39,692 bases of DNA from a virus, in the IMG/VR virus record IMGVR_UViG_3300001352_000027, positions 1 through 39,692 of that record. The stretch is one strand, 5' to 3'. The notes under the pieces are model-generated. The model was not told the DNA's origin, ran no database searches, and saw only the letters and a program-made list of their open reading frames with translations. A program made the translations under genes and the position numbers. Positions 29,201 to 33,364 of this stretch are shown one piece after another. Position 1 is the stretch's first letter. Each line of letters begins with the position of its first letter.

Positions 29201-29637
29201 ATCGTCCAGTACACGATAAAATAGTATCAAATTTAAAAGAAAAATATGATAATGGAGAGTTTGATATTAACGGAGACGGAAAAACTGATGAAGTTGATGC
29301 GAATTTATTATTAAGATATTTCATAGGAAGACGTGGAGCATATTTAACTCGTGATTTGGTAAGTAAATATAACGATTCATCTAGAACAGATTCAAATAGT
29401 ATAGTGAAGTTTCTAGATGAAAAGACTGGCAAAAACTTAGGTCGTGAAATATTAAAAGATTTTCAAGACTTTTCTGAAAATGACAAACAAGATTCTACTG
29501 GAAGTTATCTTGCTCCATATGCAACTACAATTGGATTATATAGTGGTTTGGAACTTGCTATGGTTGCAAAATTAGGCAAGCCTGTGAAAATACTTCCGAA
29601 CTATCCTATAAACTTTTTAATAAAATTTGATAATTAA
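20248..29637 (+). CDS. Giant modular tail/adhesion protein (3129 aa)
   Basis: One continuous frame from GTG 20248; no in-frame ATG or Shine-Dalgarno sequence supports another start near the N-terminus. Order of parts: an N-terminal structural domain (residues 1-200); FG-GAP/beta-propeller-like blades (FGKSVSINETICAIGSPV; FGESISIDKDFIAIGSPN; FGEKVVIKGNKLYAST); an eight-copy WKNFRE array (22729-26424); two or three more propeller-like blades (FGKGIDASDNFLVIGNPV; FGNDISVLGSNFLVGSHS; YGHSVSLSKNFISVGSPV); one ANGhY module (27181); a helical region (about 27430-28150); a conserved structural end (SMHTLYENEILCKVEPHEFN); two dockerin/EF-hand-type calcium loops; and the TTIGLY tail. It probably forms part of the host-contact apparatus together with the 3709-aa protein. 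The beta-propeller seems interrupted by the array. Confidence 0.85.
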   Translation: MIKVLKLSNKSVTRFNTNKKWNYSTLDSGSNIVLEQGEDIPLFSSATNKLSTEQNNSEFKLNMRVGKKVTGTFFSKDSKHFNSKNEPLNYDGSYQRVVYNSVKHLFYNDYGVVGDAENDQHYKNPMNIFGSETGIYSPQNFNSNTIEVDKRSERRILKNEVTVLEIPAGVFGEKIKPGTLKITDHSSEYESIEIIDDGNTNLVVGSDTFNSISELNLNSFFSSISETSSTDVKVNVDYTDLSYGFTIDSYGDFLLTGAPILPTSPSENQAGRASLHKFNPTSKQHELVKNFYCPFTQNGIAQENRNDNCQFIITELDDVISTEDFLVNDNFGKSVSINETICAIGSPVSHINGRNNDQPTGHVFIYEKNKGGKENWGIINVFEGTPDSEFGESISIDKDFIAIGSPNFDNGTGCVYLFKKTKRTKEHPWIKTSSVYDSYKWDDVLSKYEGTPNQNTEKYSKYLKERDRIVSRRISKTIKELKKLREAGTISDIEYIQSIPTKDDYSEVFPYNYLYTDTDQDCDNESINWYNQKIWSKHTHPATRCQFSESEKHYKKSTWPGYMTDEKTDLYLPNPDHEQNKDNKWAYRWKLQNIEGGAEFIHLFGDENECDSEELSMFSDTNLNSFGDGSGFPLTEYSETPNESIGDTTFDLVGTIKSPDLSSKRFGEKVVIKGNKLYASTYSTNLPRCYMFTKTTNQHGCEVWELKNTISETELVGHTSESYIDENAFKSAEINHYDTYFDIKVCPNIQPESTSRYDKWIYSFDQPILNSEFKIQGGVRVDRCDSICKDFNTYEYYSRFNKINLNQSAQIPANYGESINLPMLDTSAKFFSKSELADSFYHPSENSTGVSWKNARDNVSFAYTNVEPGTFPNFMTIYSNDAKQDDGTYDPLHTLIEIGAQETLNNKYVRLIINSGMGDTEHFYEFLYRGSIEGTHYTLNELKQSLDFECTLPPNRGHYEIISNENFVDSLGNKSNAKLFYNKESDSVYSEPWTSDDTLSIGWKNFRENVSFSYPVVVKGKHTSIMKVYSNNAKNLDGSYNPLNILAEIHAQETLEGENVRLTFNTGFTNNVEYHYDFIYRGSITGTQYTLNELKTSLDYSCTLPPNQGEYIEIAEDRFTDPLGSKLPAQLFSKGETTPSYIQPWCGEDAIGLSWKNFRENVSFSYPNVKRGKLPSFMAIYANEAKQEDGSYDPRYILAEIGAQETLNREFVRLTFNTGFVGGDEYYYEFMYRGSIEGTHYTLNELTDIYDSYAETDINSGTIRYINDYENLNIFKKCRLPKFYSKSENQLSYVEPYSSDKKQAISWKNFRENVSFSYPNIDSGTEPSFMTIYSNDAKRLDGTYDPIYTLAEVGASNAMNGQLVKLFIYADNCKNDKTQVYEFIYKGSVGGSHFTLDELKNKIDYDCTLPPNMGIPVLLTTIDSTANENSLLFSKSEGGLSYTEPYSSDNSMGLSWKNFRENVSFSYPDVSRGDYPSFMAIYANEAKHEDGSYDPRHILAEIGAQETLNGEVVRLTFNTGFVGGDEYYYEFMYRGSIEGTHYTLNELKQSLEFECTLPANLGGYISISDREFSDPLDNKFRAKFFSKNEDGVSYTEPWIGENILDISWKNFRENVSFSYPSVKKGNAPSVMTIYGNGAVQPDGSYNPLYILAEIGAQETLNGELVRLTFNSGFVGGDEYYYDFVYHGSLDGTHYTINELRESVEFECMLPPNQGTSVSLSEIKFEDYLLNSAGAKFFTKNKNQSSYKHNPHMDEISISWKNFRENVSLSYPSIISGSEPSFMTIYANGARDKNGNYDPIKTLAEIGAEDSLNEHTVRLTFNYGSETDDEFYYEFIYNGSLNGTHYTLSELMDHGLLKKVESSSPLQKNKSDKNNRFYVEKLKSEVVNQVEPHDVTIISSSTDTEIKKIKSFGKLPANYGHRDIVDIQLTDDILQSSNQITFYSMTELGDPYTQHSGLEDEISLNWGNFREGVSFYYPTISKKSLDTDEYHMSIYMNHITESGYDKNRLLAEVKSNSALNGEIVRLVLNEDENTEIFYEFLFDGTLEGTHYTITELNETISPNLNKPLIVHSPELENCKVRIDKNQLTPGLHKLYILLLDSSDQPIGEESKIEMYNNPIIYDVETRKNLVKKSYTYSTNIKSKFGKGIDASDNFLVIGNPVDRKYYTDYTTSYTAGSAYVFRVNEQNLDFVEKIYGEDNFENEFSSEFGNDISVLGSNFLVGSHSTEMTNININESGGIKKLDIEDLEFGATKYLDENYNTNEALITDYELDLNSEVGDAIVKVKIDDLNINKSLLSEATLKANFIDTGYETLRISDVDGELTESINGVYRLVKSPINVVSGCDIDLNSMNRVYMNKHNWSVFYDKLRSCWVLTDKPNISVEYEIPCSWSNTLEIFERINLISEFNLLTEEMLTSAFALYNISDQDTITKWKARTQTRIPSIQIRYADLIRELESITKLELNGELIEELFYLYSSNSRKRIGVDILNRWKESDGNLGMLPFIYELDSVNPIFLNFNLLVKTLDIYKLKDYEILKSWSVKLGYEHLLGDLLREIRPSYHDKLSLYNLRVLSKIALDFINQRKYNSLPSVENQCSDDENFHLTEEELVSYRQKWKPRVDSGFLLSDVFKDINENININFALSSESSEDELPMNFKSGVGTLGDKVVNVYSKNDTTGQTSSLTWGIYRDETKIVGNHIHFYINLLPDTELDSTLVFVYNSVKSAINGYVYYYSMDKTNNKCNKLKRMKTNKTSYSCKKQYGHSVSLSKNFISVGSPVLGNFNIDEITTFGGRSLVSFGESDKLFIEYDMIHPTYINQLSKKVVGSIIAYDHSAIRDNKRHYIGNIFYKNGIIALTDRSGYFSDVLSNSGVSGFELEFKSMHTLYENEILCKVEPHEFNFSTNPTSVATGSASYDINQDGKFDIIDASYIFKYIMGEVGDIEITDDEIIENETSIKLSDKNKWPKQDILMTESEDALLMDLFFSSDVIENRPVHDKIVSNLKEKYDNGEFDINGDGKTDEVDANLLLRYFIGRRGAYLTRDLVSKYNDSSRTDSNSIVKFLDEKTGKNLGREILKDFQDFSENDKQDSTGSYLAPYATTIGLYSGLELAMVAKLGKPVKILPNYPINFLIKFDN
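22729..26424 (+). repeat. Eight-copy WKNFRE module array
   Basis: Eight modules of about 125-133 residues at 22729-23118, 23176-23574, 23632-23991, 24088-24489, 24538-24933, 24991-25389, 25447-25815 and 26062-26424. Consensus order: (A/P)-x-h-F-S/T-K, then hSWKNFRENVSFSYP, then SFMTIYxNxAK with DGxYDP, LAEIGAQETLNG, VRLTFN, YYEFhYRGSIEGTHYTLNEL. Most copies end in a Leu-Pro-Pro-Asn-x-Gly linker. Copy 8 is the most diverged (NWGNFREGVSFYYP). The pattern looks like an all-beta domain; I do not recognise the family. Confidence 0.95.
27181..27400 (+). repeat. ANGhY-type module, copy 6 (in 3129-aa protein)
   Basis: LRISDVDGELTESINGVYRL, then MNKHNWSVFYDKLRSCWVL. It keeps the N-G-h-Y and the paired Trp strands but has Ile for the Ala of ANG, and is the only copy in this protein. 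Confidence 0.65.
28975..29340 (+). other. Dockerin-like pair of calcium-binding loops
   Basis: Two loops of the form D-x-N-x-D-G-x-x-x-x-x-D occur at residues about 2910 (DINQDGKFDIIDA) and 3006 (DINGDGKTDEVDA). Each is followed by a helix ending in a Tyr/Phe and Gly (SYIFKYIMGE; NLLLRYFIGR), as in type I dockerin repeats. The roughly 80-residue spacer between them is longer than in classical dockerins. Calcium binding is inferred from the ligand pattern. Confidence 0.75.
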
Positions 29638-29677
29638 GCAAGTTGGCTTGATATTTATGAATAACAACCTATTAATC

Positions 29678-29683
29678 GGAGAA
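29678..29683 (+). promoter_or_regulatory. Strong Shine-Dalgarno (GGAGAA)
   Basis: GGAGAA lies seven bases before the ATG at 29691, in contrast to the weak or absent sites before the giant tail genes. It suggests high-level production of the glycine-rich protein. Confidence 0.75.
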
Positions 29684-29690
29684 AAATAAA

Positions 29691-30284
29691 ATGAGTTTAG
29701 ATGCAAAAACAGCAGACGCAAGATCAAAAACACTTAACAATTCAAGTGGACGTTGGTCTATTGATCATGGCAAAGGTCTTGAAGATTTATACGCAAACGC
29801 AAAAGGAAGTATTTATACCGCAATGGGTGGTGGTAATATACCAGCAGGAGCAAAGTCACCTGGTTTGAATGATCAAATTGGTTCTGGTATGAACAGAACT
29901 GAGGGTGGTCAAAGTTTCTTCGGATTTGGTCGTGGCAATGTACAAGCACGTGGAGGAAAGCAAGGTCAATCAGCAACTGGATCTGAGAATGTAGCAGGTG
30001 GAGAGGGTCGTGGTAAACAAGCACCAAAGCAAAAGGGGTCAGTTGAGATTAAAGGTTTTACAACTTATCGTGTACCAATGACAGACCACGACTACGGTTC
30101 AAATGCGGATGGAGTAAAAAGTTTGGCAATGGCAAGTTGGTATACACAAGGCCTAGACAATCCGGCAAAATACGGAACTACAATGACAGGTCTTGGTGGT
30201 AGAAGCAAAAGTTCACGTGGTCGTACTGCGGGTGGTAAGGACAATGCTAGAAGTGGTGGAGACGGAGGTCAAAGCAAACTCTAA
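29691..30284 (+). CDS. Glycine-rich phage protein of unknown function
   Basis: 197 residues, rich in Gly, Lys, Ser, Gln and Arg, and basic overall, unlike the acidic Asn-rich tail proteins beside it. The centre is a low-complexity stretch (GFGRGNVQARGGKQGQ and similar), and the end is Arg-Gly-rich (GRSKSSRGRTAGGKDNARSG). A compact segment (IKGFTTYRVPMTDHDYG, then SLAMASWYTQGLDNPAKYG) may fold or bind a partner. It has its own strong ribosome binding site and its own terminator, so it is probably made in high amount. It could be an abundant virion or nucleic-acid-binding protein; no family is recognised. Confidence 0.72.
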   Translation: MSLDAKTADARSKTLNNSSGRWSIDHGKGLEDLYANAKGSIYTAMGGGNIPAGAKSPGLNDQIGSGMNRTEGGQSFFGFGRGNVQARGGKQGQSATGSENVAGGEGRGKQAPKQKGSVEIKGFTTYRVPMTDHDYGSNADGVKSLAMASWYTQGLDNPAKYGTTMTGLGGRSKSSRGRTAGGKDNARSGGDGGQSKL

Positions 30285-30303
30285 TATTTAGTCTTGCTTT
30301 TTT
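30271..30303 (+). terminator. Rho-independent terminator overlapping the stop codon
   Basis: The arm AAAGCAAACT (30271-30280) pairs with AGT-C-TTGCTTT (30290-30300), giving a 10-pair stem with one bulged C and a 9-base loop, followed by more T residues to 30303. The upstream arm includes the last codons of the glycine-rich gene. It marks the boundary between the structural block and the recombination block. Confidence 0.75.
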
Positions 30304-30329
30304 AACACAATACGCATAACATATAAGTT

Positions 30330-30860
30330 ATGCAAAATAAATCCTATTGTTTAGGATTGGATATCAGTTCAACTGTAGTAGGTTATAGTGTATCCTCTTC
30401 TAAAAATAAAGTAACTCATGCTGGATACATTGATATTCGTAAAGAAACGAGTATCAAGCAAAAAGCACACGGTGTAGCACAAATACTAGATAAGTTAGAA
30501 ATAGAACCATCTGTAATTATAGTAGAAGATACATTAAGTGGATTTGGTGGGGGTAGAACAAGTCAACAGACTATTGTCAAGTTGGCAAAGTGCAATGCAG
30601 TAATAAGTTATGTAATAGAAGCATTGTATGAATTGGACGTAGAACACGTAAATGTGTCGTCTCTTCGCAAGGTTGTATTCGGAAAAAGTCGTGAACAAGG
30701 AGTTGATAGTAAAACTTTTGTACGTGAACAACTTGAGAAAAAGATTGATTTAAATGAATTTATTGTCTATAATAGTAGAAAAAATTATGATAAAAGGAAC
30801 TACGATATGTTGGACGCAACGGTAGCATCGCTATATCATTGGTATACTATTGACAATTGA
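30330..30860 (+). CDS. RuvC-like Holliday junction resolvase
   Basis: 176 residues, similar in length to RuvC (about 170). The RNase H-type fold is indicated by a start strand CLGLDISSTVVGYS (Asp11), a second strand ending in SVIIVEDTLSG (Glu66), and a C-terminal helix YDMLDATVASLYHW (Asp159/Asp162), the expected acidic residues for two-metal catalysis. A Gly-rich loop (SGFGGGRTSQQT) follows Glu66 as in RuvC-like nucleases. T4 itself uses the unrelated endonuclease VII, so this is a different solution to resolving branched DNA before packaging. It is the first gene after the terminator, so a promoter probably lies in the 45-base gap, though none is convincing. Its stop overlaps the primase ATG by one base. 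Confidence 0.88.
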   Translation: MQNKSYCLGLDISSTVVGYSVSSSKNKVTHAGYIDIRKETSIKQKAHGVAQILDKLEIEPSVIIVEDTLSGFGGGRTSQQTIVKLAKCNAVISYVIEALYELDVEHVNVSSLRKVVFGKSREQGVDSKTFVREQLEKKIDLNEFIVYNSRKNYDKRNYDMLDATVASLYHWYTIDN

Positions 30861-31786
30861 TGGGGATTTCCGAACAAAAGTTATATGCCTTGTTGCAGAA
30901 GGTGTTAGGTGAAGGTAAAATCGTTTCTAAAGACGAAGCAATGTTTGTGTGTCCGTTTTCACATCACCACAAACCAAAGTTAGCAGTTAATCTTACAACG
31001 CAACGGTGGCAAAGTTGGATTGATACAAATGCCAAAGGTCGTAGTATTTTTTCGTTATTCAAAAGAATGCAGGTTCCAAGCAATTATTTTGCAGAGTTAT
31101 CTAAAATTGTTAAACTTCCAAAAAACACTAAACTTGCAGATACCGAAGAGCAATTTGTATCATTGCCTTATGAATTTAAAAGATTGACCGAAACACATAC
31201 TGATTTTTCTTATTCTAAAGCAATGAAGTATTTAAAAAATCGTGGAATTAAATCGTATGACATTGAAAGATACGATATAGGATATTGTGACAAAGGAGAT
31301 TATGCAGGTCGTATCATTGTTCCATCATTTGATGTAGACAACAAATTAAATTACTTTCTTGCAAGAGATTTTACAGGTAATGCCTATTTGAAGTATAAGA
31401 ACCCACCTGTGAGCAAAGATGTGGTTGTATTCGAAAACCAAATAGATTTCTCTGAACCTTTGATTTTATGCGAAGGTGTTTTTGATGCGATGGCAATCCG
31501 TAGAAATGCAATTGCTTTACTTGGAAAAAATATTCCAAGCAAACTTAAAATGCGTTTGATAGAACATGGTGTAAAAGAAGTTAGTATTGTATTAGATAAT
31601 GATGCGTATAAAAACGCATTGCATATATCAGAAACTTTAATGAACGATAATATAAAAGTAAAATTGGTAAGGATGGGAAATGAAGACGCAGCCGATTTGG
31701 GATTTAACAAAATTATTCATAAAATCAGAGAAACTAATCTTCTTGATTTTAGTGAATTGATGAAGCAAAAGTTATGCATGAATTAA
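30860..31786 (+). CDS. DNA primase, Toprim type (DnaG/gp61-like)
   Basis: 308 residues from ATG 30860; the TTG three bases earlier is possible but unnecessary. The Toprim domain is clear: LILCEGVFDAMAIRRNAIAL (Glu205) and VSIVLDNDAYKNA (Asp246, Asp248). Before it, an RNA-polymerase-basic-type segment contains YAGRIIVPSFDVDNKLNYFL. The N-terminal region aligns by eye with the zinc-ribbon region of phage primases (FVCPFSHHHKPKLAVNL, then QRWQSWID), but three of the four expected cysteines are Ser34, Ser52 and Asp55; only Cys31 remains, beside three His. The stop overlaps the SbcD start by 13 bases. Role: RNA primer synthesis for lagging-strand replication. Confidence 0.87.
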   Translation: MGISEQKLYALLQKVLGEGKIVSKDEAMFVCPFSHHHKPKLAVNLTTQRWQSWIDTNAKGRSIFSLFKRMQVPSNYFAELSKIVKLPKNTKLADTEEQFVSLPYEFKRLTETHTDFSYSKAMKYLKNRGIKSYDIERYDIGYCDKGDYAGRIIVPSFDVDNKLNYFLARDFTGNAYLKYKNPPVSKDVVVFENQIDFSEPLILCEGVFDAMAIRRNAIALLGKNIPSKLKMRLIEHGVKEVSIVLDNDAYKNALHISETLMNDNIKVKLVRMGNEDAADLGFNKIIHKIRETNLLDFSELMKQKLCMN

Positions 31787-32478
31787 AAACTAATTTAAAG
31801 AATGTAGAAAAAGTATATCATCTCGCTGATATTCATATACGTAACGTAAAAAGACACACAGAGTATTCAGCTGTTTTTGATAATTTTTATGAACAAGTTA
31901 AAAAAGACAATCTTGATAATGCTATTATCTTTGTTGGAGGAGATATTGCTCATGCCAAAACAGAAATGTCACCGGAACTTATTCAGCAAATTTCATCATT
32001 TCTTCGTAAATGTTCTCAGTTACATCCTACCGTTGTAATTGCAGGTAACCATGATTGTAATTTAAATAATCCTGATCGTCTTGATGTATTATCTCCTATT
32101 ATGGATATGATGGATGATGATAATCTTTTTTATTTAAAAGATACCGGTGTATATAAAATCGGTGATGTTGCGATAAGTGTGTTTGGTATATTTGAAGAAC
32201 CAACTGAATACATACATGGTAATGAAATTGATGATCCATCAATTAATACAAAGATTGCAGTTTATCACGGAGCAATAAGAAGAAGTACAACAGATATTGG
32301 TTATATTGTAGTTGGGGGAGACTTAACACTTCCACAATTTGATGGATATGATATTGTCATGCTCGGTGATATTCACAAATATCAAGTTCTACAAGAGTAC
32401 AAAACCGAACATAGATTTATACCAGAAAGTAAATTAGATTCATATAAACTAGATGGGTGGGATGTGTGTAATGACTAA
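31774..32478 (+). CDS. 47: SbcD/gp47 (Mre11-like) nuclease, catalytic half only
   Basis: 234 residues against about 340 for T4 gp47. All metallophosphoesterase motifs are present: LADIHIR (Asp19, His21), GGDIAHAK (Asp57, His60), GNHD (91-94), YHGAIRR (His165) and GDIHKYQ (Asp199, His201). Family similarity stops at Tyr209. The last 25 residues (KTEHRFIPESKLDSY, then LDGWDVCND) are foreign to SbcD and encoded by the interrupting segment. The capping region that normally follows is found at the start of the SbcC-type protein at 33345. In T4, gp46/gp47 processes DNA ends for recombination-dependent replication and degrades host DNA. Active only if this half pairs with the fused cap; unproven. 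Confidence 0.85.
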   Translation: MHELKTNLKNVEKVYHLADIHIRNVKRHTEYSAVFDNFYEQVKKDNLDNAIIFVGGDIAHAKTEMSPELIQQISSFLRKCSQLHPTVVIAGNHDCNLNNPDRLDVLSPIMDMMDDDNLFYLKDTGVYKIGDVAISVFGIFEEPTEYIHGNEIDDPSINTKIAVYHGAIRRSTTDIGYIVVGGDLTLPQFDGYDIVMLGDIHKYQVLQEYKTEHRFIPESKLDSYKLDGWDVCND

Positions 32479-33364
32479 GATTTTAATAAATTGTATTGAT
32501 CTGGACATAGGTGATATTTTATTTGCAAGTAGTGTTGCTAAAAAAATAAAAGAAGAATCTCCGTGGGAAACATCCTGTCAACTTGAGTTTAATGTAAATT
32601 ATTTACAACCACTTGAACTTTTGAATAACAACCCATACATTGACAAAGTTTACTATAAAGATTCAGGTAGTGGTTATACTGATATTTTTGACATAAACAA
32701 AAGTAGTCACGAATTAAATCTTTCCACATCTGTGGTTTCTCAATACCAAAGAATGTGCAATATTAAAAATTTCAACGATACCTTTGAGATTTTTACAAAT
32801 CCTGTAAGTGATTATTCAATTGAGTGTAGCATGAAGGAACTTGTTGAAATTGAGTATTGGAATTCTGACATAATAAAAGTTTGTTATGTAATGGATTGGG
32901 ATAGAAAAAGTTTCCCGTTAAACAATTCAACTGATAGACCAATTACACGAAATGCTCATTCAATAATTGAATCACTAAAAGGTAATGAACAAATTATGCT
33001 ATTTGCGATAGGGATTGAATCTAAAGATTCTAAAAAGTTTCCAAGTATAAACTCAGCAAGCAAATTTAGCTTTACTGCAAGTTTAATTAAAAATTCTGAT
33101 TATGTAATTGGTCCAGAAGGGTGTCTTACCAATTTAAGTTCTGCAATTGGAACACGCACAATAATAACAACTGATTACATTCATGGTGTATATGGACCCA
33201 ATGGTACTAAGGTAGATACAAATAAAACTTATATAGAACCATTTCTAGGACCTCGTAAGTATTTTCCGTCAGGAGGTCATATACATCTTGATCCCAATTT
33301 AACTGATCAAGAAGTTGGAAACGAAATTTTGAAGATTATATCATATGGAAGATAAAGAAGAGTA
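32393..33364 (+). repeat. 7-base direct repeats flanking the SbcD interruption
   Basis: AAGAGTA occurs at 32393-32399 and 33358-33364, 965 bases apart. Both copies lie in the codon context (C/G)AA-GAG-TA(C/T), so they are in phase with SbcD. Removal of one repeat plus the segment between gives one open frame from the catalytic half into the cap. It could be an insertion-site duplication or the remains of a recombination event; chance cannot be excluded for seven bases. Confidence 0.6.
32471..33355 (+). CDS. Glycosyltransferase family 9-like protein inside the SbcD region
   Basis: 294 residues from ATG 32471; upstream in-frame ATGs (32453, 32462) overlap SbcD more. The N-terminus TKILINCIDLDIGDILFASS resembles the nucleotide-sugar transferase opening (strand, GD-h-h, helix) of heptosyltransferase-like GT9 enzymes. 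The C-terminal segment SDYVIGPEGCLTNLSSAIGT (from residue 209) matches the GT9 donor-binding pattern (D-h-h-h-G-P-(D/E)-(S/G)-x-h-x-H/N-h-(A/S)-x-A-x-G-(T)). Asn replaces the usual His after Leu-Thr. It overlaps SbcD by 8 bases and SbcC by 11, so it is translationally embedded. Possible roles: sugar modification of phage DNA, virion or host surface. The substrate is unknown. Confidence 0.68.
   Translation: MTKILINCIDLDIGDILFASSVAKKIKEESPWETSCQLEFNVNYLQPLELLNNNPYIDKVYYKDSGSGYTDIFDINKSSHELNLSTSVVSQYQRMCNIKNFNDTFEIFTNPVSDYSIECSMKELVEIEYWNSDIIKVCYVMDWDRKSFPLNNSTDRPITRNAHSIIESLKGNEQIMLFAIGIESKDSKKFPSINSASKFSFTASLIKNSDYVIGPEGCLTNLSSAIGTRTIITTDYIHGVYGPNGTKVDTNKTYIEPFLGPRKYFPSGGHIHLDPNLTDQEVGNEILKIISYGR

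Noticed and set aside
29636-29656. Terminator hairpin CAAG-TTGG-CTTG after the 3129-aa gene
   Set aside because: The stem has only four pairs and is followed by mixed A/T rather than a T run.
30302-30327. Sigma-70-type promoter (TTAACA ... TATAAG) before the RuvC-like gene
   Set aside because: The spacer is only 14 bases and the -10 element would end two bases before the start codon.
32400-33357. Group I or II intron in SbcD
   Set aside because: The inserted segment is almost wholly protein-coding, with no room for a catalytic RNA core and no recognisable splice-site pairing.
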